Of a DNA stretch of 60,000 nucleotides, positions 11,119 through 22,720 are shown in pieces. This DNA comes from Owenia fusiformis (lineage: Eukaryota > Annelida > Polychaeta > Sabellida > Oweniidae). Both the position numbers and the translations under genes were made by a program. Positions within the stretch are counted from its first letter, which is position 1. The number at the start of each line of letters is the position of its first letter. The notes beneath the pieces were generated by a model. The model saw only the letters and a list, made by a program, of their open reading frames with translations, had not been told where the DNA came from and did no database searches. The DNA lies in NCBI GenBank assembly GCA_903813345.2, contig CAIIXF020000011.1, positions 16,043,754 through 16,103,753 on the forward strand, read 5' to 3'.

Positions 11119-12759
11119 CTAGAAAGAAAGAAAAAAACATGAATGACTCACTGCTTTTTAGAGGCCATAGTACTTTCCTTAATACCTCCATGAAGCTGAA
11201 TGAATCTGTCAGGGCAATGATCGATGGTTGTAAAATAAAGGCATACTTATATAATACCTAATGCCAATGCAAAGTATGTAATAAAAATACTTCTATGGGA
11301 GGAGAGGGGAGTTAATTATTATGAGATTGAGACATCCAAATACAAATAATATAATATACATTTCTTCTGGTGTTAACAAATAAAAATATAACACAGGAGT
11401 CTCTATGTAAATTCCAACTTGTGCTACAATTCAATTTAGGGCAAATAAAAATACAAAAGAAATATAATTTTTTTTCTAAAAACAGGAGTCACTGAGTGTG
11501 AGTAAGTAAAAACTGATTTATTTATTGTTCAAGATCAGATATTTTGAATAGAGTGCTAAGATCTAGGTAACCTGCTATTTAAAACAACTATGATAAACTA
11601 TAGGAACTTTTGACATATTAAATATATATTGAAACTTGTAACTTACACTTGAAACTTGTATAACAACAAAAAAGGCCAAACTTTATAAAGTTTTCTTTGC
11701 TCCTTGCGCTTTGTAGTGAAATTTTTACTTTAAATTAAAGATTTCTTGAAATCAAGGAAGGCTTAGTAAATGGCAGTCTCAGGTTAAGGTAAGGCTGCAT
11801 GTTCGGAATTTTGCAGCATTCCTCAATTGAGTCACATGTTATTTTTAAAATAGGAATTACTCATTCTCCACATTGTTGTACATCTTTCAGTTTTACACAA
11901 ATGCCGCAAGTGCACTAATGAACCTAGAAGACTGGTTAGAAAAATTGTTTTAGGGTTTAACAATAATAAGGTTTAAAAATAAAGTGGCAAATGCTAAGTC
12001 AGGAAAGGGTAAAACATTAGTGACATTGAGCTACATATGATGTAACAAGGGTAGGGTGTTTCATTTTTGGAATTTTTTTCTGTGGATTCAGTTGTCACAA
12101 AATGTTGTATTATGGCTTCTTACATAAAATACATAAGAAGGCCTTTCTAAAGAGCCATTATACATCATTTTATGACAACTGAATCCAGAGATATCAAACT
12201 TTTTGTGTCAATTTTGATCCACTACACATCTTTTTTTGGTCTCATCTATTCTATATTTGTAGCCTCAAGCAAATGATGACAGCTTGTACTGTTCAAAGAA
12301 GTATTCTAAAATCATTTCCATGCTATTTCTGATATTTTAATACAACTAATTATAATGACTAAGTACTATTTCATATTTTTAATATGACTTTATAGTGCCC
12401 TACCCCTGGAAAAATATAAGAAAGTGGGCGTCATCAATTTTATCTTTTTGCAGCATAAAGTTAGAAACATGTATCAATAGAAAGCAAATCAATGCATTCA
12501 AAACATCTTCAAATGTTACTTGACATTGTAATTCATTTATTACTAGAATATAGGACTCCACCTATTTTATATGTCAGTTTTCAATTTAGTACATGTTTCA
12601 TAATTGAATCTAATGTAATCATGCTAAATGTGTCAAATAAAGATGGCTTGAGGGGGTGAGGCAAACGATGTCCGATTTGGCTGAATTTTTTTTGTGCTGT
12701 CCCTACTATCCATAGATCATAATGTATAAATAGCAACTTGATCAGAAAAAATATTTCAA

Positions 12760-13095
12760 AAATGAAAAAACCCTAAACAAGGGTTAAACCTAAACTGCCA
12801 AGGGTTAACAAAAAGTGGTAAGGGTTAAACAAAAAGTGTCAAAGAAAAAAGTGGCAAAGATAAAACATAAAGTGACAAGGGTTGAACAAAGTAGAAAGGG
12901 TTAAACATAAAGTGACGTGGATTACCTGTAAAGTCAAAAGGGTTAGAAATAACTAAGTAAAAAAGTATTTATAAATTGGGAAAGGATAAACACAAACTGG
13001 CAAAGGTACATCAAAAAGTGGCAATGGCTAAACATGAATAGGCAATGGTTAAATGAAAGCGGCAGCGGTTAAGCTTGGAGTGAAAGGGTTAAGCA
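12760..13095 (+). repeat. Degenerate short tandem repeat (AAGGGTTAAACA / AAAGTGGC)
   Basis: A run of roughly 20-30-bp diverged units alternates GGGTTAAACA with AAAGTGGCAA. The units vary too much to give an exact period. A few related words also occur near 10500-10560 and 11960-12020. Confidence 0.5.
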
Positions 13096-13807
13096 CCAGA
13101 TATCTCATCTGCCACATTGTTCAAGACAATATAGTCATGTCAGGAAATTCATGTTGTAATTTGTCTTTGTTAAGAGGCAGGTGTTGAAACATAAATATAC
13201 AAAATAATATTATTCTTTTAAATATTGGTAATTACAACAAGGACTCGTGTGACTTATTTGATGTTAACACGACCTTGATATCATAGCTCAGTGTCAATTT
13301 GACCTAGAAATGACCTTTTTGATTAAATTAAAGTATCAAATTACACCATTCAGTACTCTCTCCAGAACTTCTAAAACCTCAACTCAATTTTATCAATTCT
13401 AAATACAAAGTGCTGGTTTATTACAAATATATCCAATTTTTGAATTACTTGACAGAAATCAATTTTTATCAAATCAATATAAACAAGTACAATGCCTAGT
13501 AGCTACTTTAAGCTTAAAATCATTATACGTTTCAGAGTTAATATGCTTTAGTCAGGATAGATATTCATTAACAATAACATCAACATATTAGCTATCTTCT
13601 TTGTTTCAATATTGGTGAGGTGCCACATGACAAAACACAATAGAATTTAATGACAACCAGTTTATAAGAAAAATTTACAGCTCATGCTCGACTCAGTTTT
13701 TTATAGCCAGAAAATTAAATTAAAGTTTAGTCTCTTTCTTTTGAAAAATTAATGTATTTTGAAACCTGTGGGGAATTCAGTATTTTGATCAACATGAAAT
13801 GTTTAAA

Positions 13808-13912
13808 TAGTGGTGATCAGCCATTGTATTTAATGCCAAAATATATATACAGATACCCTATAGTGGTGATCAGCCATTGCATTTAATGCCAAAATATATA
13901 TACAGATACCAA
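13808..13912 (+). repeat. 53-bp direct tandem duplication
   Basis: TAGTGGTGATCAGCCATTG starts at 13808 and again at 13861. The two copies differ at a few positions, so the duplication is recent. It is non-coding and lies within intron 2 of AEBP2. Confidence 0.85.
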
Positions 13913-15559
13913 ACCTAAAAAGGCTAGTTATAGTACATTCTAGATGAAGTAATATTGAACATCTCTAAATCAAACTAGAGTGAAACCTATCTAAACACTT
14001 CTCTCACTGAATGGGCAAAATTGCCACCCCCACAAATAAAACCTCAGTTTGACCACAAGCCATTATGATGAACAAAGACTTGCAATTATTGGTTTGGTGA
14101 TGACCTGATAACTGCTGAAGTTATCATGTGCTAATTGTCCAGTATACATCTGCTCATTGATTAATAAGTTTTATCAAACATTATTTTGGTTACCCTGCAT
14201 TCTAATTTGCTGGTTACATTTCCCTCTGAATAACCCATGTGATTTTACAGTTTTGATAATAATAAGATTTTCTCAACAGTCTCAAATGTTGGCTTCATGC
14301 TTTTATGGGAGTATAAATTTGTGAATGTTGACAGAAAATACAATGATGATTTCCTCACTTAACCCTACATATAATCCCTAATGAAAGGCATGAATGTGTA
14401 TCTCTAATTCAAAGAGTGCTGATGGGGCCAGGCTCTTATAAAGGGTACTAATTAGGTTACCAAACATTGTGGCATCCTGGTCTCCTTCAACAGATTATTT
14501 CTTTCTGGTTTATGTTTCTTTATCTCTTTTCTGATTTTTAAAGGTTAAATTGCATTTAGTGAATACTTTTGCTTGCTTTCTACAGTTAGATAACTGCCAT
14601 TTTCCTGGGCTATTTATTTCATCCTTATGAATATTTAATATTTATTGCAACATGTTCCTGAGAACATGTTATCAAATAACTCCCACTCCCCTGCCACCAT
14701 GTCATATTCAATGATATTCTTCATATGCTGTTGTCAGAGGCATTCATTGGAGATCATATGACATAATGTGTGAATGAAACTATTTTAGTAAGTGCAATAT
14801 TTACACTAAAGACAGCTGTTCCTAAGTGAACATATAAGCATTTAAAGTCACAAGTTTATCACATTGCTTTTAGACAAGAACAACAAAGGGCTTCATCAGC
14901 ATTCACCAAAACAACAACAAATATATTCTCATTGTTCCAAAGTGTCAAATGATTTCAATGTGACTAGACCCTGAGTTATATTCATCAGTTTATGAAATGA
15001 GAGCAAATATTTATTTTACAGCCTTTAAATGGTGCTATTTAACAAGCAGCTGTTTCTTAAACTTCCTCAAAGACAAAACATGCTTGTGAAAATAGCCAGA
15101 ATGAATTTTCAAGAATTTTAAAGGGATTGGTTTACCCATTCAGAAAATACATCTAGGTTTAGTGTAATTATACTAAATATATGAAAAAAAATATGCAATG
15201 ACTATAACATCCAAGCATGAATTCCTGAAATAAATATTCTTACAATCTTAAACATAACAAAACGCCACTTTATCTCATATTAAACAGATGAAATGACTAA
15301 TAACAGACCAAATGAGATTTTACGCATGGATATCTGCATTTCCTATCTGAACGTATTATATTGTTCCCATTGATTTTTGTACATTCCTCAAATTAACTGG
15401 AGTACCCAAGACGTGCAATAGGTCAAGTATTACAGTATTATTGAAGATAATCATGGTAAAGGTTTAACTTCAGTGAGTCTTCAATATTTTAAATGAGCTC
15501 AATCGATGTATAAAATTTACAATGAACAAGATCTTAAATATAAAGTGTTTTAATCTTAC

Positions 15560-16710
15560 TTGGAACCTTGCGTCTAAATCCTTGTTTTAAGCGCTTCTTC
15601 CTCAGTAGTTTCGATGGAGTATCTTCTCGTGGTTTTTGCCGTTGCCCATTTGCAGGTTGGCTTGCATTGAAATGGCTATTAACATGGCGCTCCAGCGCAG
15701 ATTGGGACGTATATCTCATTTTACAACCTGTCACAATACATCGGAACGGCTTGTCCCCACTGTGTGATAAAATATGTCTATCAAGCCATGATTTAGCACT
15801 AGAAGGCCTATTATAGACTTTGCAACCCTCCCATAAGCATACACATTTTTCTAATGATTTCTGAGATCGCACGTGAGTTTCACGCATGTGTTCAACCAGA
15901 CTACCTATATCCATAGTGGTATTACAATGCTGCCATTTACACGTCACAATGTCTTTGGTCGAGATTGAATCCTTAGTATCTTCATCTTGCGACGATGAAC
16001 ACGGGGTCCCTGGGTTGCTATAGTTATTAGAGAATATTGGATGGGGGGTACTGCACCCAGAGGACGAAACAGATGACTGGCGGAGAAATCCAGATATCGG
16101 TGTCCCCGGGGTGCTAACAGAACCAAGGGATGTTAATGAATACGTTGAGGACTGCCTGGATAATCCATTTATGGCGGGACTACCTGAGCCTGAAGGCAGT
16201 GGCTTGAAGAATGAATGAGTATCTTTTTGTAGGTTATTAGCATGTGCTACATATCCGTTTGTCACAACAGGCACTTTTGTAGCGCCAATCGGGACAGGCT
16301 GGCACAACATATCCGAATCACCATTTCTTGGTTGGTTTTGATTCAATATGGGACTGGGAGATATATCCATTTTTGGTTGATTTTGATATACATTTTTAGG
16401 CTGAGTTATTAACTCAGTTGGTCTGGTCATGCCCATGTTACACGATGGAGCCTTGTTACACACTGGAGTCTTGTTACACGATGAAGTCTTGTTACATGAT
16501 GGAGTCTTGTTACACGCTGTTGTTTTCTCTGATATTATCCCAGTCACTTGGTGATACAACTGGTTGTTTGTATGTTGCTTGGTGTTGGCCTGAGATTTTG
16601 TATTGTTGGCTGGTGGTGTTGTGGCAACCGATGTTGTGGTATGGTGGAGAGGTGGTGAGGCGGTGGCGGGTGCTGTTGTGGCGGCTGGTGGCGATTTACA
16701 ACTCACCATA
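15560..16710 (-). CDS. AEBP2: AEBP2 coding exon 2 (Ser/Thr/Pro region and three zinc fingers)
   Basis: AEBP2 is a nuclear zinc-finger subunit that stabilises Polycomb repressive complex 2 and helps it bind chromatin. This exon encodes protein residues of about 114-498. A Thr/Pro-rich start is followed by five short Cys-Asn-Lys repeats (16440-16514) and a long Ser-rich low-complexity stretch. Three C2H2 fingers follow (15941-15672): C-x4-C...H-x4-H in CKWQHC; then CVCLWEGCKVYNRPSS with SWLDRHILSH; then the linker SGDKPFRC and CKMRYTSQSALERH. The second and third match the vertebrate AEBP2 fingers closely. A basic tract (LLRKKRLKQGFRRK) ends the exon. The acceptor TATATTTTTAG precedes 16710 and the donor CCAA|GTAAG ends at 15560. 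A Met at 16709 could be read as an alternative start, but phase agreement with exon 1 makes it internal. Confidence 0.93.
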
Positions 16711-17019
16711 CTAAAAATATAAAACACACATTAAATAATAATAACAGACATTTGTTATAAATGAGTCTTACATTATTTTACACGTTATCCAGTTTGTAAA
16801 CTGCTAGACCACCCATCTATCTTTGTTCATGAAAAAACTTTTTGGAAGTGCACATTAACTGTAAAGATCACCATGAGATACCACAGCCTTCTATACCACA
16901 GCCTTCAATCAGTTTCTTCCTGCAAATTACTAGCTTGCTGCATTTAACAGAACAATATAAAGAGCATCAGATTGCTATAACACTTACTGCACAAAATCAA
17001 CTAATTGCAGAATTCTGTA

Positions 17020-17166
17020 CAATGTTCTCCCTAGGATTTTTTCTCAAGTGGGTGCAAAATTCTCATTTTCACAATTCAGTCAAAAATTGGTCAAAATATG
17101 CCCATTTTACATTGAAATCTCAGGTAGGTGCAGCGCCCACTTGCTTTAATGCTGGGGGGATCACTG
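17020..17166 (+). mobile_element. hAT-like MITE, CAGTGATCTCC family, copy 1 (degenerate)
   Basis: The interior words CTCAAGTGGGTGCAAAATTCTCA and GCCCACTTGCTTTAATG match, in the opposite orientation, the copies at 19856 and 22521. The right end GGGGATCACTG is preserved; the left end has decayed to CAATGTTCTCC. Confidence 0.6.
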
Positions 17167-17386
17167 ATATATGAGACCTTGCCCTCAATTACATAGACAC
17201 AAGTTACAGTACATCATAATCAGACATTTCAAAAGTATAAAGCCAGAGTGAGATAATTAAAACAAGATATAAGAGTGAATAGGATTACAACCCAAACTGT
17301 TCATGATGTATCTTATTGGAATCATTGAAACTGTTTGGTAAATAAATAAATAAACAATATTGTCCTCATAATGTTTTCTTTAAGTA

Positions 17387-17569
17387 CAGCAAAACCTACA
17401 TTGAACACCTATGGAGTCACAAATACACATATGTGTTCACTGTAGGTAGGTGTTTAGTACAGAGAGCCGATTTTATATAGAAGTCAGTGGAGTATGTGTC
17501 AAGGAAGGATGTCTATTAGAGACAGGTGTTCATTAGAGAGAGGTATTCACTCTACAAAGACAGGTTTAA
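17387..17569. mobile_element. Decayed pogo/Tigger-like MITE
   Basis: The left end ACAGCAAAACCTACATTG and the right end ACAAAGACAGGTTT resemble the CAGTAAAACCTG ends of the elements at 32932 and 34946. Internal GACAGGTGTTCATTAGAGAG words are the usual subterminal repeats of such MITEs. The ends are too diverged to define a TA target site. Confidence 0.4.
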
Positions 17570-18371
17570 TTGAATTATATAAAAAATTCCTGTTAATAAA
17601 GATTTGACCCAATTTGGAAGATTTTTTTTCATTCAGAAAAAAATGATTTAAAAAACCAAAAATAGTGTTTACATTGTGATCGTTTACTCGAAGGTGTTCA
17701 TATGCAACAATAAACTCATTAACAATAAAACATGGTATATTATCATTGCATGTAATTACTAAATGGGATATTGCTTTCAAATAAATGATAAAAAATTGAT
17801 ATCTGAGATACTATTACAACAGATGATTTAAGGCCCTTACAAATTTAATATTTGTTTAGCACTGTCTGCCTGATCAACACAAACCTACTTTTTCTTGGAC
17901 ATCTTTAGGACCCTACTTCTATATTGACATTTTGTGCTCTTTTTTAGGGTAAAGACAAATCCAGGTGACTAGAAATAATACTGTTAAACGAAGAATTTAT
18001 CTCCAGGGGCCTAAGCAGACTGAATTACAATATGTCAAACATCATGGTTATAAGAGACAAAGAAGACACAAAGATCATATAGCTGACAACACCAATATTA
18101 CAAATTAGATTAGATACCTGAATATAATATTTGAATTCATTGGTAATACTGTCCAACTTATTGAAAAAAACTTATGTCAAAAATGAGGAATTATAACTGA
18201 TAGTATACACAATGCTGCAAATAATTGCTTTGCCATATAATCAATGGGGCCTGAAGATCTGGAGATTGAAAAATTGTGTATAAGCTTACTAGAGTCAATG
18301 AGCTGTCTTCAGTATTGATACACTGACTGTCAGAGTCTAATAACTCTAAGGCAGATGAAGCTCTCTTTTAA

Positions 18372-18558
18372 CAGGCCCATAGCCAGGATTCACTAAGGGG
18401 GGTTCAGTTTTGAAAAATTTCCAGGGGGGTTCACGTTTGACAATTTTGTCCCAAATATGGCTAAAATCACTTGAGAAGTGCTCAAAATGGTTAAAAACTG
18501 CATGATTTTGAAAGAATTTTTCGCCCAAACTCTGCAAACCCCCCTGGCTAGGGGCCTG
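18372..18558. mobile_element. 187-bp MITE with CAGGCCC ends and TTTAA duplication
   Basis: The left end CAGGCCCATAGCCAGG and the right end CCTGGCTAGGGGCCTG form inverted repeats. TTTAA directly flanks both sides (18367-18371 and 18559-18563), a 5-bp target duplication. A shorter, diverged copy is at 34104-34228. The CAG start and 5-bp duplication suggest a hAT-type non-autonomous element. Confidence 0.7.
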
Positions 18559-18728
18559 TTTAAGGATGCAAAATCCTATCATTTGAAAGTGTACACTATT
18601 GAGTATCCCTAGCTGCAGTGATAGCTCTTTATATCCTATTCTGATGAACTTCATGTAGTTCATCTAATTACAAATTACATACTTTTACATTTCTATTTTT
18701 GAATATCCTATAGAACCCAGAATACCAG

Positions 18729-19135
18729 ATTGTCAGAGTAACTTCTAAATAGCAGCATGGTAACCATAGCTCATATTCTTTCTATGTGAAGCTAATGGGT
18801 TACATGCCATAATACTGAGCTTTCTTATTGCCTTTCTATTACCCTGATTGTGAGACCCTTAGTATTGTCAGAGTAACTTCTAAATAGCAGCATGGTAACC
18901 ATAGCTCATATTCTTTCTATGTGAAGCTAATGGGTTACATGCCATAATACTGAGCTTTCTTATTGCCTTTCTATTACCCTGATTGTGAGACCCTTAGTAT
19001 TGTCAGAGTAACTTCTAAATAGCAGCATGGTAACCATAGCTCATATTCTTTCTATGTGAAGCTAATGGGTTACATGCCATAATACTGAGCTTTCTTATTG
19101 CCTTTCTATTACCCTGATTGTGAGACCCTTAGTTA
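18729..19135 (+). repeat. Three near-identical 135-bp tandem copies
   Basis: TGTCAGAGTAACTTC begins at 18731, 18866 and 19001, an exact 135-bp period. I see no differences between the three copies by eye. They are non-coding. Either the triplication is very young or the assembly has expanded the locus. Confidence 0.9.
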
Positions 19136-19855
19136 TTAAGAAGAAGTAATACCAGACCATTAATAACGAGGCATTAACATGCAACATGTCACCATCATGG
19201 CAGACATTTGTTACAGACAGCGATGACATAAAAATGGTACCCTTTTTTTGAAAATCTTATTTTCCTTCTTCATTGTACACTCTGATACTCAAAGATCTCA
19301 GCATTGGTCCAAGGGTATTTCAATTTTTTCCATGAATTGAGTTGAAAAATGAAGTCCTTTGAATGAAAGATGCAAAGATCTTTCTGTTTCACCATTCTAC
19401 TTGACACACAGTACTCAAGACTTCAAACATGATCCAAATACTCAATATCTTATCTTTATTTGAAACACGAAGATAACAATACTACACTACATTCACTATA
19501 AAGGCTTGATTATCAATTGAGTAATCATCGTTAATAACTAACCAGAAAAAGAACAAATCTGAACTTCAAAATATCAAAACATTGAACGACGTTCATAATC
19601 AATAACTCTCAAGAGTACGTGCGTGTACCTCTCATACCTGGGTGTGATCAAATCTCAAAATGTAAACATTTCAAATCATTTTCGCGACAAAATTGATGTT
19701 TTCTTAGGATTTATTTCCCACATTGCTATAGATTTGAATATCTATTGTAGAGGAGATTGACCACAATTGAGAGTTGAGCTGAAGCCACATATCAGATTCA
19801 GCCAATGTCTCATAAATCAATATGGGAAAGAGGTCAATTGGTCCAACAGATTAGA

Positions 19856-20049
19856 CAGTCATCTCCCAAGCATTAAAGCAGAACCCATCTGAGCTTTTGA
19901 AAAAAGGCCTGCACCCACATGAAAATCCATTTGCCCCCACTTGAAATGAGAAAATCAGGAAAGATTGCAATATTTTTACCAATTTTGGTCTTAATTGTGA
20001 AAATGAGAATTTTGCACCCACCTGAGAAAAAATCCTGGGGAGATCACTG
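19856..20049 (-). mobile_element. hAT-like MITE, CAGTGATCTCC family, copy 2
   Basis: The ends CAGTCATCTCCC and GGGAGATCACTG are inverted repeats. TTAGA flanks both sides (19851-19855 and 20050-20054) as a 5-bp target duplication. The interior (TTGCACCCACCTGAG and others) matches the copies at 17020 and 22521. Confidence 0.7.
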
Positions 20050-20353
20050 TTAGAGTATAGAAAAGTAATCAGATTTTTTTTCACAATTTCTGATGCTATT
20101 GTAGAGACAATTAAGACATTTATTAGGGCAATGTTATGAGGTTGCTAAATGGGAGGGAAGGAATATAAATTATATTTAGATAATAATTATGACATATTAT
20201 ATACTGGCATTAACATGCAAAGTGTCACTACCTGCTATTTGTTACAGATGCCAAACTCTGAATGACAAATGCCAAACTCTGACCACCGAACACCATCTAC
20301 AAAATGATGAATAGCTAGCTCAGGATCGCCTGAATTCATTGACTAAAATCACC

Positions 20354-21054
20354 TTAACCTTTACCATGCTGCCTTATTTCAGCAAATATATCCCACGCAA
20401 CTGGCTTATTTTTCAAAGAGTGCAAAAAATGATATGCCTGGACTAAATAATTAATATCTCAATAACTACTGAATGAATCTGGATAAAATTTTCACAAAGG
20501 GAAGATACAGTGGCCTGGCTCATGAAAAAATGTTCTCATGAATTTTTTCGTACATTAACACGACTGGGCATAAATATACCATGAATACTCCACCGGAATC
20601 CGCCGCTCCGCCTCTTCGTCTGGTCAGAATCCAAATCTGAATTTGCAGCGATCGAATGTTCAATTTTTCAATTCAGAAAATATTCTAGTTTCTATTTTCG
20701 ATGACCGTTATCGGCTTCCAAGAGCCTAAAGAGCTCGAAATCGTAATTCATTTCCTCCACATTTTCGTTGTGATCGTATTTGTCCACCATTTTGTACGAT
20801 TCGTTCACTAAAAACGACTAAAACACTGTTTAAATTGTTGAATTGAGAATTATTTTTCGAAATATCGCCATTTCTAGGTCAACAGGAAGTCATGTTAGGC
20901 ACTGAATAAATCGGGCAATCTAATTGGACAATACGAATGGCGCGAAAAAGTAAAGTTTTTAAAAGTTTGAAATCGGGCGTACGGGTCCGCCGGCAGTTGT
21001 GAGAGACATTTTAGTCTCGGCGGACGAGTCCGCCGGCAGCACGCTAAAGGTTAA
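20354..21054 (+). mobile_element. TTAA-flanked MITE (piggyBac-like), copy 1
   Basis: TTAA at 20354-20357 and 21051-21054 flanks 693 bp. The ends are inverted repeats: CCTTTACCATGCTGCC on the left against GGCAGCACGCTAAAGG on the right. TTAA target sites with CC-starting ends are typical of piggyBac-type elements. The interior is non-coding and locally GC-richer (GTCCGCCGGCAG words). A second copy lies inverted at 21722-22426. Confidence 0.75.
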
Positions 21055-21721
21055 ATACATACTGACTTTACTTGAAGACAAAGATCATTTTAGTTTATAG
21101 GACAATTGGGACCTTATAATTTATATACTAAAGTCATTTCGATTCATATACTACAATCACTTTAATTTAAAGACTAAAATCATTTTACTTTATAGACAAA
21201 TATCACCTTGATTTTTATAGCAGCCTTTACAGGCCATGTGACTGAGACAGTAGGAAAACACCATGATCACAATCTGATAGCAAACTAAACACTAAAACAA
21301 TTTCAAGAAAAACAAAGAAACCAGAAACTATGAAGCAATGTCTGACATCTGTATTCTTTGGGATAATGAGGTCACAAACAGTGAAGCCAGCAGTTGGGAA
21401 GACAACTATTGATGCTATTGTATCAGACTTGCTAAATATAGAACAATCAATGATAAATTAGCGCTGTAACAAATTGTATGCCAAACTACAGTTTATTAAA
21501 CTAAACCATGTCATCTCCAGGCCTGTAGCTGTAGATGCCAAAATTCTTTCAAAATTATACAGTTTTCACCATTCTGAGCACAAAGTGATTTTGGGCCAAA
21601 ATGGTAACATGAACGCAGTGAAGACCGAGCGTGCGAAGATGGTCAAATGTAAATCCCACTTGGAATTTTGAACCAATCCATGGTAAAAGCTGGCTTCGGC
21701 CATGTGAACCATGGCACCTCC

Positions 21722-22426
21722 TTAACCTTTAGCAGACCACCGGCGACCGCGTCCGCCCATTCAAAACTACCCCCAGAATCCACCGGCGGATCCGGACGAC
21801 ACAAATCTAACTTTTGAAAACTTAACTTTTTCCCGCCGTTCTTATGATCCAATTAGATTGCCCGATTTATTCAGTCCTTAGTAGGTGACTTCCTGTTGAC
21901 CTAGAAATGGCGATGTTTCGAAAAATATTTCTCAATTCAACAATTCAACAGTGTTTAAGTCGTTTTTAGTGAACAAATCGTACAAAATGACGGCCAAATA
22001 CGATCACAACGAAAATGTGGAGGAAATGGATTGCGATTTCGAGCTCTTTAGGCTCTTGGAAGCCGATAATGGTCATCGAAAATAGAAACTAGAATATTTT
22101 CTGAACTGAAAAGAAGAACATTCGATCTCTGCAAATTCAGTTTTGGATTCTGACCAGACGTTGAATCTCCCGAGGGGCGAAACGGCGGATTCTGGAGGAG
22201 TATTCATGGTATATTCAAGCCCAGTCGTGTTTATGTACGAAAAAAATTCATGAGAACATTTTTCTCATGAGCCACGCTAGTGTATCTTCCCTTTGTGAAA
22301 ATTTTATCCAGATTCATTCAGTAGTTATTGAGATATTAATTATTTAGTCCAGGCATATCATTTTTGAAAAATAAGTCAGATGCGTGGGATATATTTGCTG
22401 AAATAAGTCGGAGTGCAGAAGGTTAA
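21722..22426 (-). mobile_element. TTAA-flanked MITE (piggyBac-like), copy 2, inverted
   Basis: TTAA at 21722-21725 and 22423-22426 flanks 697 bp that is the inverse of copy 1 along its whole length; for example GCTCTTTAGGCTCTTGGAAG here against its complement near 20720. The end CCTTTAGCAGACCACCGG is more diverged than in copy 1. Nominal reading frames inside (such as 21643-21852) are not genes. Confidence 0.75.
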
Positions 22427-22520
22427 TTGCGATACATCTGAGTTGCATGAGAGGAAGATGCGATGAGTATAACATTAGCTACCTTTGGGTTCTAACATAG
22501 TCTTCACACAAGACAAGAAT

Positions 22521-22720
22521 CAGTGATCTCCATTAAAGCAAGTGGGCGCAGCACCCACCTGAGATTTTGAAAATAAGCTTGCACCCAACCGAAAATCCAT
22601 TTGCACCCACTTGAAAATGAGAAAAATCATGAAAAATGGGCATGTTTTGCCAATTTTGGTCTGAATTGTGAAAATGAGAATTTTGCACCCACTTGAGAAA
22701 AAATCCTGTAGAGATCACTG
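22521..22720 (-). mobile_element. hAT-like MITE, CAGTGATCTCC family, copy 3
   Basis: CAGTGATCTCC at 22521 and GAGATCACTG ending at 22720 are inverted ends around 200 bp. AGAAT occurs on both sides, a 5-bp target duplication. The interior is nearly the same as copy 2. A further remnant (GGGAGATCACTG) ends near 31215. Confidence 0.7.

Larger units (their letters stand above)
11119..15559 (-). other. AEBP2: AEBP2 intron 2
   Basis: Bounded by donor GTAAGATT at 15559 and acceptor TTTCTAG at 11119-11121. No other gene is visible inside. It holds a degenerate GGGTTAAA-rich tract at 12760-13095 and a 53-bp tandem duplication at 13808-13912. Confidence 0.7.

Noticed and set aside
12760-13095. GGGTTA-rich tract as an interstitial telomere repeat
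   Set aside because: The hexamer TTAGGG is not tandemly repeated. Units are longer, diverged and mixed with AAAGTGGC words.
15568-15816. Plus-strand frames opposite AEBP2 exon 2 (also 16418-16714)
   Set aside because: They are shadows of the zinc-finger and Cys-repeat coding sequence on the other strand.
21643-21852. 69-codon minus-strand frame
   Set aside because: It overlaps the left end of the second TTAA-flanked MITE and has no coding character.
22533-22718. Frame beginning MISTGFFLKWVQNSHFHNSD, similar to frames at 16842-17174 and 19851-20084
   Set aside because: The shared peptide comes from three copies of the same MITE, not from a gene family.
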